Below are positions 44,895-53,726 of a DNA stretch of 64,000 nt, one piece after another. The position numbers were made by a program, and so were the translations under genes. Position 1 is the first letter of the stretch; each line of letters begins with the position of its first letter. The notes under the pieces were generated by a model that was given only the letters and a program-made list of their open reading frames with translations, was not told the origin of the DNA and searched no databases. This stretch comes from Streptomyces xanthochromogenes (lineage in GTDB: Bacteria > Actinomycetota > Actinomycetes > Streptomycetales > Streptomycetaceae): NCBI RefSeq assembly GCF_014650455.1, contig NZ_BMUZ01000005.1:540330-604329 (forward strand), written 5' to 3'.

Positions 44895-45044
44895 CCCCTG
44901 CGGCGGCTGAGGAGCGGACCCGGGGGCGCAGCCCGCGAAAGAGGGGCCGGGGCGGGAGCCACGAGGGGGTCGGGGCGGGAGCCACGGGGTACTTGCGGGC
45001 ACCCCGGAGCCCAGCCCCCCGGCAGGATTCCGTACCGTGGGGGT

Positions 45045-45854
45045 GTGTACCGGTTCCTGCTCACACCCCGCTGGTGGGGAATCCACGTCTTCGTCCTGCT
45101 CGCCATCCCCGTGTGCGTCTTCATGGGCTCCTGGCAGCTGGGCCGCTTCGAGGACCGCGTACAGTCCCACGACGCCGCCGAGAAGGCACCAGACCCCGCC
45201 ACGCAGAAGGCCGAGCCCCTCGCCTCGCTGCTCCCCGTGGACCAGCGCACCTCCGGCCGCCCGGCCGCCGCGCACGGCCGGTACGCCGAGCAGTTCCTGG
45301 TGCCAGGCCGCGAGGTCGACGGCAAGTCGGGCAGCTACGTCCTGAGCCTGCTGCGCACCGACGCCGGCAAGGCCCTGCCCGTCGTGCGGGGCTGGATTCC
45401 GCAGGGCGCCAAGGCCCCGGCCGCGCCCGCCGGCGAGGTCGGCGTCACCGGCATATTGCAGGCCTCGGAGAACGCCGGTTCCGACGGGGTGCACGCGCAG
45501 GGCGGGCTCCCCCGGGGCCAGGTCGGGATGATCAGCGCGGCGGCCCTCGTCAACCTCGTGCCGTACCAGGTGTACGACGCCTGGGTGACGCTGCCGCACG
45601 CCGATGCCGGGATGACTGCGGTGCCTGCCAGCGCCCCCCAGAACAGCGGGCTCGACCTGAAGGCGTTCCAGAACCTCGGCTACACCGGTGAGTGGTTCGT
45701 CTTCGCCGGGTTCGTCGTCTTCATGTGGTTCCGGCTCGTCCGGCGCGAGGCAGAGGCCCTGGAGGACGCCGAGCTCGGGCTCTCCCCGGAGGACGGGGCC
45801 GAGGCCAGGACCGGGACCCCGGGCTCCTTGGAAGGTACGTCCCTGCCCGGTTAG
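45045..45854 (+). CDS. SURF1-family cytochrome oxidase assembly protein
   Basis: This 269-aa protein has two TM helices at the ends (FVLLAIPVCVFMGSWQLGRF near 14-33; WFVFAGFVVFMWFRLVRR near 212-229) with an extracytoplasmic domain between, the SURF1 layout. WQLGRFEDR, the PVVRGWIP strand and YQVYDAWV are conserved SURF1 elements. It helps assemble the haem a-copper terminal oxidase. The GTG at 45045 directly precedes YRFLLTPRWW; there is no strong ribosome site. Confidence 0.88.
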   Translation: MYRFLLTPRWWGIHVFVLLAIPVCVFMGSWQLGRFEDRVQSHDAAEKAPDPATQKAEPLASLLPVDQRTSGRPAAAHGRYAEQFLVPGREVDGKSGSYVLSLLRTDAGKALPVVRGWIPQGAKAPAAPAGEVGVTGILQASENAGSDGVHAQGGLPRGQVGMISAAALVNLVPYQVYDAWVTLPHADAGMTAVPASAPQNSGLDLKAFQNLGYTGEWFVFAGFVVFMWFRLVRREAEALEDAELGLSPEDGAEARTGTPGSLEGTSLPG

Positions 45855-45875
45855 GGCAGCGGCACCCGGTCGGGG

Positions 45876-47174
45876 CTACGGCGTCGCAGACGCCGGCGCA
45901 CCCGCGTCCAGGACGCCCGTCTTGTAGATCGTCCCGGCGCACGCGTTCGGGATCTTCGCCTCCGCCGACGGCGCGCCCGGCTCGGCGACGTGGGTCACCG
46001 CCACCGTGCCGTCCGCCGTACCGGCCGGGGCGCCCCCGTCCGCGGCGAGTCGGCTGGTCTGGCCGGTGCCGCCCGCCGTGGGGGCGACGACCCCGCTGTT
46101 GCTGCCGGAGCTGACGTTGGACGGCGTCGGGTCGGGCGACGGGGTCGCCTTGGGACAGGTGTCGGACGGCACCCAGGCGAACCGCACCTCGTATGCCGCG
46201 GCCGGTGCGAGCACCAGGGTCTTCGCGTCCTGCGAGGGGTCGGGGAGCCCGGCGGCCGGATCGCCCGCCGCGTGCTCGACGACGGTGATCTTCGCCGGGT
46301 CGGCCGCGCCCTGCGCCTGCACGTCGAACTTGCCGACGCCGCCGATCGCACACTTCTTGGCGGAGGCGTTGACGATGCGGAAGGCGCCGTAGACCTTGCC
46401 GGACGCGTCGGGCTTGCCGACCTTCGCCGACTTCACGCTGAGCTCGGTCGCGTCGCACGTCGGCGAGTCCGCCTGCACGGGCCCGCCGCCCGGCGCGGTC
46501 ATGCCGCCGGCGGTGCTGCCGGCCGCGCCCTTGCTGAGCGTCGGGGCGGGGCCGCTGCCGCCGGGCGTGCCGGGCGCGCTGCCGACGGTCGAGGGGCGGC
46601 TGCCGCCCTCCGTGCTGTCCACCGTGCCGGACGCCGTACCGGGAGCGGTGTGCGTCCGCTCGCCGTGCCCGGCGACGGCGGGCTGATCGTCCGTGCTGCT
46701 CCCGGTGTTGGCGACGTGCAGGAAGGCGGGCACCGCGGTGGCCACCAGGAGGGCCGCCGCCACCGAGCCGACGACGGCCTGCCGCTTGCGGGCACGCCGC
46801 ACGGGCACCGCGGCCCGCAGATGTTCGAGCGCCCCCTCCGAGGGCTTCAGCTCGTCGACCGCACCGTGCAGGAGCCTGCGCAGGGCCTGTTCGTCGGCTG
46901 CCTGCGGGCTCCCCGGGGCGGATGGAGAGGTGAAGGGAGGGGTGCCGGTGCTGTTCTTTTCCGGCGATGTGTCCACGAATCCGTATCCAGTCAGGTCGTT
47001 CAGGTCGTTCCTGGGCCGCTGGTCCGGCCCGCTGCTGCCGTGTTCCCCGTATTCCCGACGTTCCCCGCGCACTCGGCGTGCTCCGTGTTCCCCCGGCCGC
47101 CCGTCGCCGTTCCTGCCGGAGCCGTTCCTGCCGGAGCCGTCCCTGTCGGGGCCGTTCCTGTCGGGGCCCTTCAT
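45876..47174 (-). CDS. membrane protein, putative partner of the upstream sigma factor
   Basis: This 432-aa protein has a low-complexity Arg/Gly/Asn N-terminus, a cytoplasmic segment at ~92-128 (RRLLHGAVDELKPSEGALEHLRAA is split across two helices), one TM at ~133-152 and an extracytoplasmic Ser/Gly/Pro-rich linker followed by a folded domain with several Cys (CDATELSVKSAKVG, KKCAIGGVGKF). The start overlaps the sigma stop (ATGA), so an anti-sigma or signal-transducing role is likely. No zinc-binding HxxxCxxC motif is present. Confidence 0.75.
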   Translation of the reverse strand: MKGPDRNGPDRDGSGRNGSGRNGDGRPGEHGARRVRGERREYGEHGSSGPDQRPRNDLNDLTGYGFVDTSPEKNSTGTPPFTSPSAPGSPQAADEQALRRLLHGAVDELKPSEGALEHLRAAVPVRRARKRQAVVGSVAAALLVATAVPAFLHVANTGSSTDDQPAVAGHGERTHTAPGTASGTVDSTEGGSRPSTVGSAPGTPGGSGPAPTLSKGAAGSTAGGMTAPGGGPVQADSPTCDATELSVKSAKVGKPDASGKVYGAFRIVNASAKKCAIGGVGKFDVQAQGAADPAKITVVEHAAGDPAAGLPDPSQDAKTLVLAPAAAYEVRFAWVPSDTCPKATPSPDPTPSNVSSGSNSGVVAPTAGGTGQTSRLAADGGAPAGTADGTVAVTHVAEPGAPSAEAKIPNACAGTIYKTGVLDAGAPASATP

Positions 47175-47181
47175 GCCGGGG
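47107..47181. repeat. 15-bp tandem repeat x5 across the membrane-protein start codon
   Basis: Units of CCGTTCCTGCCGGAG type start at 47107, 47122, 47137, 47152 and 47167. They encode the repeated Gly-Arg-Asn-Gly-Ser pattern at residues ~5-25; the fifth unit covers the ATG and the end of the sigma gene. Confidence 0.75.
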
Positions 47182-47845
47182 CCTCCATGGCGATGCGCAG
47201 CGCGGCTATGCCGCGCGAGCCGTACGCCTTCACCGATCCCAGGGATATGCCGAGCGTCTCGGCGACCTGGGCCTCGGTCATGTCCGCGAAGTACCGCAGC
47301 ACGAGCACCTCGCGCTGGCGGCGCTGGAGCCCGCGCATCGCCTTGATCAGGGCGTCGCGTTCCAGCTGGTCGTACGCGCCCTCCTCGGCGCTCGCCATGT
47401 CGGGCATCGGCTTGGAGAGCAGCTTGAGCCCGAGGATGCGGCGGCGCAGCGCCGAGCGCGACAGGTTCACCACCGTCTGGCGGAGGTAGGCGAGCGTCTT
47501 CTCCGGCTCGCGCACCCGGCTGCGCGCCGAGTGCACCCGGATGAACGCCTCCTGCACGACGTCCTCGCAGGAGGCGGTGTCGTCCAGGAGCAGCGCGGCG
47601 AGACCCAGCAACGAGCGGTAGTGCGCGCGGTAGGTCTCGGTGAGGTGGTCAACGGTGGTGCCGGCCGCCATGACCTCGTCAGCGCTCTCGCGCGAGGGGG
47701 CCGTCTGGGACGGGACACGGGCGGGACGGGTGGCGGGCATGGGCGCGATCACCGGCATGCCACCGGGCGCGCCGAGCCGCCGTCGCGGGCGCACTGCCGT
47801 GCCGCCGCGCGCCGGTACCGCTCTGAAGTCGAGTACCTCTGCCAC
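47171..47845 (-). CDS. RNA polymerase sigma factor, SigE (ECF) family
   Basis: This 224-aa protein has region 2 at ~70-130 (YRAHYRSLLGLAALLLDD, CEDVVQEAFIRV) and region 4 at ~165-220 (QRRQREVLVLRYFADMTEAQVAETLGIS, GSVKAYGSRG). A ~55-residue basic N-terminal extension precedes region 2. GTG start at 47845; GGGGAGGAAC lies unusually far upstream (~14 bp). A 16-bp near-palindrome lies 30 bp upstream. Confidence 0.88.
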   Translation of the reverse strand: MAEVLDFRAVPARGGTAVRPRRRLGAPGGMPVIAPMPATRPARVPSQTAPSRESADEVMAAGTTVDHLTETYRAHYRSLLGLAALLLDDTASCEDVVQEAFIRVHSARSRVREPEKTLAYLRQTVVNLSRSALRRRILGLKLLSKPMPDMASAEEGAYDQLERDALIKAMRGLQRRQREVLVLRYFADMTEAQVAETLGISLGSVKAYGSRGIAALRIAMEAPA

Positions 47846-47874
47846 GCCTGTTGGACACGTTCCTCCCCGTCAGG

Positions 47875-47890
47875 GTTGTACGCGTACGAC
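47875..47890. promoter_or_regulatory. near-perfect 16-bp palindrome upstream of the sigma gene
   Basis: GTTGTACGCGTACGAC has a perfect GTACGCGTAC core and one outer mismatch. The surrounding 267-bp gap (47846-48112) is AT-rich for this window and holds another dyad, CACTTCAAGTG (48046-48056). No gene is supported in the gap. Confidence 0.45.
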
Positions 47891-48112
47891 ACTGTTTTTG
47901 GCGGTGCGACAAATACCCTCATCCGTACCCGCTCTTCCCCAATGCCCCGATTTTTACGGCACCTTGAGGGGCGACCGCATAGACGCTCCATGCCGTTCTG
48001 CGGTTGCAGGGACACGGAAATGAATCGTGTAACAAGGCATTGGTGCACTTCAAGTGGTACAGACCAGCGACTTGCTCACAGAGCGTTCACAGATCCTACA
48101 AATAGGTGGACG

Positions 48113-49171
48113 TCAGCGCTCGGTGAATTCGCGGGCCGCCAACTCGGCGATGTGCGCGGCGTTCAGGGCGGTCCCCTTGCGCAAGTTGTCGCCGCAGACG
48201 AAAAGTTCCAGTACGTGTGGATCGTCCGGCGAACTGCGCACCCGGCCGACCCACGTGGGGTCGGTGCCCACCACGTCCGCGGGCGTGGGGAACTCGCCGA
48301 CCGCGGGGTTGTCGAAGAGCACCACACCGGGCGCGGTCGCCAGGATCTCGTGGGCCCGCGCCACATCCACCTCGGTCTCGAAGCGGGCGTGCACGGACGC
48401 GGAGTGCGTGGTGACGACCGGCACCCGCACACAGGTGGCGGCCACCGGCAGCCGCGGCAGATCGAGCAGCTTGCGCAACTCGTCGCGCAGCCCCAGCTCC
48501 TGCGAGGACCAGCCGTCGTCGGCGAGGTCACCGGCCCAGGGCACCACGTTCAGGGCGACCGGTGCCGCGAACGGACCGAGGTCGTCGCCCACGGCCCGGC
48601 GCACATCGCCCGGACTCGTGCCGAGCCCGGTCCCGGCCACCAGCGAGATCTGCCGGCGCAGCGCGTCGACTCCGGCCTGCCCCTCACCGCTGACGGCCTG
48701 GTAGGTGGAGACGACCAGTTCGCTCAGGCCGAACTCGGCGTGCAGCGCGCCGATCGCCACGATCATGGCGAGGGTGCTGGCGTGCGGGCTAGCGACGATG
48801 CCGCGCGGCCGCATCCGCACCGCGTGCGGATTGAGCTCGGGCACCACCAGGGGCACGTCCGCGGCCATCCGGAAGGCGGCCGAACTGTCCACCACCACCG
48901 CGCCCTTGGCGGCCGCGACCGGCGCCCAGCGGGCGGCGATGTCGGCAGGCACGAGGAAGACGACGACGTCGGAGCCGTCCAGGGCCTCTTCGCTCAGCGC
49001 GAGGACCTCGCACTCCTCGCCCCGCACGAGCAGCTTGCGGCCGGCCGAGCGCGCGGACGCGACGAGCCGCACCTCGCCCCAGACATCGGCGTGCTGGGAC
49101 AGGATCTGGAGCATCACCGCACCGGCGCCCCCGGTCGCTCCGACGACCGTGAGCGCCGGCCTGTGGGTCAT
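48113..49171 (-). CDS. asd: aspartate-semialdehyde dehydrogenase homologue with Cys-to-Ala active site
   Basis: This 352-aa protein follows the Asd fold: N-terminal GATGGAGAVM, VASARSAGRKL, DSSAAFRMAADVPLVVPELN, STYQAVSGEGQAG, TCVRVPVVTTHSA (active-site His) and LRKGTALNAAHIAE. The catalytic Cys sits in an ANPNCST motif in active enzymes; here the stretch is ASPHAST, with Ala131 at the Cys position. The ask-asd order and ATGA overlap match the aspartate-pathway operon of Streptomyces. Without the thiol, phosphorylated-aspartate reduction should fail, so a second asd elsewhere or a changed role is expected. Confidence 0.85.
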   Translation of the reverse strand: MTHRPALTVVGATGGAGAVMLQILSQHADVWGEVRLVASARSAGRKLLVRGEECEVLALSEEALDGSDVVVFLVPADIAARWAPVAAAKGAVVVDSSAAFRMAADVPLVVPELNPHAVRMRPRGIVASPHASTLAMIVAIGALHAEFGLSELVVSTYQAVSGEGQAGVDALRRQISLVAGTGLGTSPGDVRRAVGDDLGPFAAPVALNVVPWAGDLADDGWSSQELGLRDELRKLLDLPRLPVAATCVRVPVVTTHSASVHARFETEVDVARAHEILATAPGVVLFDNPAVGEFPTPADVVGTDPTWVGRVRSSPDDPHVLELFVCGDNLRKGTALNAAHIAELAAREFTER

Positions 49172-50439
49172 CGCCCGGTGCCTCCGTAGACGACGGCCTC
49201 GTCGCTGTCGGAGTCGAGGCCGAAGGCCGAGTGCACGGCGCGCACGGCGTTGTTGACGTCATCGGCACGGGTGACGACCGAGATGCGGATCTCGGAGGTC
49301 GAGATGAGCTCGATGTTCACGCCCGCGTCGGAGAGGGCCTCGAAGAAGCCCGCCGTGACACCCGGGTTGGTCTTCATGCCGGCGCCGACGAGGGAGATCT
49401 TGGCGATCTGGTCGTCGTAGCGCAGCGACTCGAAGCCGATGGTCGGCTTGGACCGCTCCAGGGCGTCGATGGCCTTGCGGCCCTCGGCCTTGGGCAGCGT
49501 GAACGAGATGTCGGTCAGACCCGTCGACGCGGCGGAGACGTTCTGCACCACCATGTCGATGTTGACCTCGGCGTCCGCGATGGTGCGGAAGATGGCCGCG
49601 GCCTCGCCCGGCTTGTCGGGCACCCCGACGACCGTGATCTTCGCCTCGGAGACGTCGTGGGCGACTCCGGAGATGATGGCGTGCTCCACCTGCTGGTCCC
49701 CTCGCGGTTCGTTGCTGACCCAGGTGCCCCGCAGCCCACTGAAGGACGAGCGCACGTGGATCGGGATGTTGTAACGGCGGGCGTACTCGACGCACCGGTG
49801 CAGGAGCACCTTGGAGCCGGACGCGGCCAGCTCCAGCATGTCCTCGAAGGAGATCCAGTCGATCTTCTTCGCCTTCTTGACGACCCGGGGGTCCGCGGTG
49901 AACACGCCGTCGACGTCCGTGTAGATCTCACAGACCTCGGCGTCGAGGGCCGCGGCGAGCGCGACGGCCGTCGTGTCCGAACCACCGCGCCCGAGCGTGG
50001 TGATGTTCTTGCCCTCCTGGCTGACGCCCTGGAACCCGGCGACGATGGCGATGTTGCCCTCGTCGATCGAGGTCCGGATGCGGCCCGGGGTGACATCGAT
50101 GATCCGCGCCTTGTTGTGGACGGAGTCGGTGATGACGCCGGCCTGGCTGCCCGTGAACGACTGGGCCTGGTGACCCAGGCTTTTGATCGCCATGGCAAGC
50201 AGGGCCATGGAGATCCGCTCTCCGGCGGTCAGCAGCATGTCGAATTCCCGCCCGGCAGGCATGGGTGACACCTGCTCCGCGAGCTCGATCAACTCATCCG
50301 TCGTGTCGCCCATCGCGGAAACCACGACGACCACCTGGTGGCCGTTCTTCTTGGCTTCCACGATCCGCTTGGCGACGCGCTTGATGCCCTCGGCATCGGC
50401 AACGGAGGAGCCTCCGTACTTCTGCACGACAAGGCCCAC
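49168..50439 (-). CDS. ask: aspartokinase
   Basis: This 423-aa enzyme has the N-terminal kinase domain KYGGSSVAD, SAMGDTTDELI, GFQGVSQEGKNITTLGRGGSDT, and two ACT domains at ~265-410 for lysine/threonine feedback. It makes aspartyl phosphate. GTG at 50439 with GAGGAG upstream. An internal start could yield a separate regulatory beta subunit as in other actinobacteria. Confidence 0.93.
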   Translation of the reverse strand: MGLVVQKYGGSSVADAEGIKRVAKRIVEAKKNGHQVVVVVSAMGDTTDELIELAEQVSPMPAGREFDMLLTAGERISMALLAMAIKSLGHQAQSFTGSQAGVITDSVHNKARIIDVTPGRIRTSIDEGNIAIVAGFQGVSQEGKNITTLGRGGSDTTAVALAAALDAEVCEIYTDVDGVFTADPRVVKKAKKIDWISFEDMLELAASGSKVLLHRCVEYARRYNIPIHVRSSFSGLRGTWVSNEPRGDQQVEHAIISGVAHDVSEAKITVVGVPDKPGEAAAIFRTIADAEVNIDMVVQNVSAASTGLTDISFTLPKAEGRKAIDALERSKPTIGFESLRYDDQIAKISLVGAGMKTNPGVTAGFFEALSDAGVNIELISTSEIRISVVTRADDVNNAVRAVHSAFGLDSDSDEAVVYGGTGR

Positions 50440-50648
50440 GTGCGCTCCTCGCTCAGTTCATTACTGCGGTCGGCTCAGTTTAACGAGCGGGCCGGATTCG
50501 CCCCTGTCGTATCACTTCGTGAGATGTCCCGCTCACTTGGTGATCACCGGGCCGGTCCGGACCGCTCGCACGATCCGCCTGCCCATGGGGTACCGAAGTA
50601 CTCGGCTTGTGGGCGGCGTCACAGACCGCCCGCCCCGGCCGGCCGGGG

Positions 50649-51314
50649 CTACTTGGCGTCGCGCAGACCGAGACCGAGCGGGCCCGCGAGCTCCTCGGCC
50701 ATGACCCGGCCCGCCTCCTCCTCCAGGGCGTCCTCCGTCAGGTCCTCGTCGATGTCGAGGCCGTCCAGCGCCTGGAGCGGCTGGTCGAGGCGGACGTGGG
50801 CGACGAGCGACTGCAGCGCGCGCAGGGCGGCGGAGGCCGTCGAGCCCCAGTTGGAGAAGTAGGAGAACTGCCACCACCACAGCGCCTCGCTGGTGCGGCC
50901 CGCACGGTAGTGGGCCAGGCCGTGGCGCAGGTCGGTGACGACGTCGGCGAGGTCGTCGGAGATCCGGTGCGCCACCGGCGCCTTGCGCGGCTCATACGGG
51001 TCGAAGACCTCGGAGTACACGTCGATGGGTTCGAGCAGCCGGGCGAACCGCTCGCGCAGCTCGTCGAGGTCGGCCTCCGGGCCGAGGTCGGGCTCGTAGC
51101 GCTCGTCCGGGACGATGTCCTCGTGCGCGCCGAGCCGGCCGCCGGCGAGCAGCAGCTGGGAGACCTCCAGGAGGAGGAACGGCACGGCGCTGTCGGGCTC
51201 GTCGCCCTTGGCCACTTCCGTGACCGCGACGATGAAGGACTCGACCTGGTCGGCGATCTGGACCGCGAAGGAGTCCGGGTCCTGGGTGGTCGCGTGCAGC
51301 GTTGCGTCAGACAT
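50649..51314 (-). CDS. DUF5063 family protein
   Basis: This 221-aa mostly helical acidic protein (ATTQDPDSFAVQIADQ, VTDLRHGLAHYRAG, WWWQFSYFSNWGSTAS) is a conserved neighbour of recR in Streptomyces. No enzymatic motif seen. The ATG at 51314 is 47 bp downstream of recR on the same strand, so it is probably co-transcribed with ybaB-recR. Confidence 0.82.
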   Translation of the reverse strand: MSDATLHATTQDPDSFAVQIADQVESFIVAVTEVAKGDEPDSAVPFLLLEVSQLLLAGGRLGAHEDIVPDERYEPDLGPEADLDELRERFARLLEPIDVYSEVFDPYEPRKAPVAHRISDDLADVVTDLRHGLAHYRAGRTSEALWWWQFSYFSNWGSTASAALRALQSLVAHVRLDQPLQALDGLDIDEDLTEDALEEEAGRVMAEELAGPLGLGLRDAK

Positions 51315-51361
51315 CGAGTTGACCTTCCTCGTACCCCTGCTGGGCGTGCCCCTGCTGAGCG

Positions 51362-51961
<600 letters not shown>

Positions 51962-52087
51962 CGGAACGCCTCTCGTGGGTTGTTCTGACGCCTACGGTAG
52001 TTGGTGCGCGTCCGCCTCAGTAGGGCAGGCGCACGGACAGTCCGCGCGGGGCGGCGCGCGCCCCGGGGCCGGGGCCCCGGGCCCGTC

Positions 52088-52423
52088 CTAGAAGGGCAGG
52101 CCGGGCATGCCGCCCAGGCCCTGCGCCAGCGGGCCGAGCTTCTCCTGCTGGAGCTGCTGCGCGTTCTCGTTGGCGGCCTGCACGGCCGCCACGATCAGGT
52201 CGGCGAGGGTCTCGGTGTCCTCCGGGTCGACCGCCTTGGGGTCGATGGCGAGGGAGCGCAGTTCGCCCGAGCCGGTCACGGTCGCCTTGACGAGACCGCC
52301 GCCGGCCTGGCCCTCGACCTCGGTCGCGGCGAGCTCCTCCTGGGCAAGGGCGAGATCCTGCTGCATCTTCTGGGCCTGCTGGAGAAGCTGCTGCATGTTG
52401 GGCTGGCCACCACCAGGGATCAC
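52088..52423 (-). CDS. YbaB/EbfC nucleoid-associated protein
   Basis: This 111-aa protein has a Gln/Met-rich N-terminal coiled region (MQQLLQQAQKMQQDL), then the conserved core VEGQAGGGLVKATVTG and DLIVAAVQAANENAQQ. It binds DNA as a dimer. GTG start at 52423 with GGAGTGAAAC. First gene of the ybaB-recR-DUF5063 run. Confidence 0.92.
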   Translation of the reverse strand: MIPGGGQPNMQQLLQQAQKMQQDLALAQEELAATEVEGQAGGGLVKATVTGSGELRSLAIDPKAVDPEDTETLADLIVAAVQAANENAQQLQQEKLGPLAQGLGGMPGLPF

Positions 52424-52440
52424 GTTTCACTCCGGATTTC

Positions 52441-52495
52441 GGTAGGACGGGTTTCGGTAGGACGGGTTTCGGTAGGACGGGTTTCGGTAGGACGG
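52441..52495. repeat. 15-bp tandem repeat x3.7 just upstream of ybaB
   Basis: GGTAGGACGGGTTTC is perfectly repeated at 52441, 52456 and 52471, with a partial fourth unit at 52486. It lies 18 bp before the ybaB start, so it is probably in the mRNA leader. Confidence 0.8.
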
Positions 52496-52803
52496 GCCGT
52501 CGGGGCGGCGGGGTTCCGTCGCCCCTTTCGGCACTCCGAGCCTACGTGGTCGACAGGCCGCCTGCTCCGCAACTCTTTCGAGTGACGCGGTGCGTGTTCC
52601 TATACCTGATCAAGGGCCACTTCCGGGCGGAAATACCTGGATATCGACGCCCGGGCCCTCCATTCGGCGGTAGGAATGGCGCTCGGGCGTCTCAGCAGGC
52701 GTCCATACGCCCTACGCACCTCGGGTGCCGACGGGCGTGACGTCATGTGCTTCGGCATTTACTACGTCAGGCACACGGAGCACGCGGCGCACGCTTTCAC
52801 TAC

Positions 52804-52837
52804 GTCCAGTACACGTCTAGGTCCAGTACACGTCCAG
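52804..52837. promoter_or_regulatory. 17-bp tandem direct repeat upstream of the SLATT gene
   Basis: GTCCAGTACACGTCTAG (52804-52820) is followed at once by GTCCAGTACACGTCCAG (52821-52837). More ACGTC boxes flank it. It lies 62 bp before the GTG start and may bind a regulator cooperatively. Confidence 0.5.
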
Positions 52838-52898
52838 GTGCCCGTACGTCACTCGATGTCGCAGAGGGTCACAGCAGCAGTGCGGAGGGAGCGGCCGG

Positions 52899-53642
52899 GT
52901 GAGCCAGCCGGCGGACATGCAGCCCGAGGGGGCCCCGGGCCGGGCCCGGCGGGACGAGGGCACGCAGACGGGCGATCTGACCGGGCGGCCGTTCCCGCTC
53001 GGCGACTGGGGCGAGCCCGCCGAGCGCCTCGACGAGCTGTACCGCTGGGTGGAGGACGGCGCCCTGCGCACCGCCGAGTGGTACCTCGCCGACCGGCTGT
53101 GGAAGCGCCGCGGCGCGCGCACCCTGCGCTGCGGCACGGCGAGCGGCGCGATCGCGGGGGCGGTGCTCCCGCTGCTCGATCTGACCCGCGCCCTCGACGG
53201 CGCCGCGGGCTACGGCTATGTGTGCCTGCTCCTCGCCGGTGCGTGCATGGCCTGCGACCGCTACTTCGGGCTCACCTCGGGCTGGATGCGGGACGTGGCC
53301 ACCGCGCAGGCCGTGCAGCGCAGACTCCAGGGGCTTCAGTTCGACTGGGCCTCGGAGAGCGTGCGCGAGGTGCTCGGACCCACCGAGGGCACCGCGAGCG
53401 AGGCCGCCGAGCGCTGCCTCTCGGTGCTGCGCCGGTTCACCGAGGACGTGACCGAGCTGGTCCGCTCGGAGACGGCGGACTGGATGGTGGAGTTCCGCTC
53501 GGGGCCCGCGCCGCTGGTCATGCAGACCCTGAGCGCGGCGGCCCCGCGCACGGACGGCGCCCCGGGCCCCGGCCGCTTCCCGCTGCCCCCGGCCACCCGG
53601 CCGAACATGCCGCGCCAGCGGCCGCCGGAGGGTCCGCGCTGA
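52899..53642 (+). CDS. SLATT-domain membrane protein
   Basis: This 247-aa protein has helical flanks around a pair of membrane segments at ~88-130 (SGAIAGAVLPLLDL, GYGYVCLLLAGACMACD) and a C-terminal helix, the layout of SLATT two-TM proteins. Some SLATT proteins act as pore effectors in nucleotide-signalling defence; this one stands beside recR/ybaB without nucleotidyltransferase partners, so a conserved housekeeping role is more likely. GTG start with GGAGGGAG upstream. Confidence 0.75.
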   Translation: MSQPADMQPEGAPGRARRDEGTQTGDLTGRPFPLGDWGEPAERLDELYRWVEDGALRTAEWYLADRLWKRRGARTLRCGTASGAIAGAVLPLLDLTRALDGAAGYGYVCLLLAGACMACDRYFGLTSGWMRDVATAQAVQRRLQGLQFDWASESVREVLGPTEGTASEAAERCLSVLRRFTEDVTELVRSETADWMVEFRSGPAPLVMQTLSAAAPRTDGAPGPGRFPLPPATRPNMPRQRPPEGPR

Positions 53643-53726
53643 GCCCCTCCCGGCGACCCACGGCCGAGCCCGACCGGCTCAGCTCGATCGGCTCAGCTCG
53701 ACCCGCTCGGCTCGAACCAGCTCGGC

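Larger units (their letters stand above)
52424..52898. other. 475-bp divergent region between ybaB and the SLATT gene
   Basis: I see no supported gene here. It holds the 15-bp repeat array at the ybaB side and, at 52738-52852, six or more ACGTC/ACGTCC boxes, including a 17-bp direct repeat. A search by eye for an SRP RNA core (GTCAGGTCCGGAAGG) or tRNA T-loop was negative. Confidence 0.5.

Noticed and set aside
47749..48048. 99-codon minus-strand frame upstream of the sigma gene
   Set aside because: Overlaps the sigma start in another frame, has no ribosome site, and covers the AT-rich promoter region.
52424..52898. SRP RNA or tRNA gene near ybaB-recR
   Set aside because: The conserved SRP core and T-loop sequences were not found on either strand by eye.
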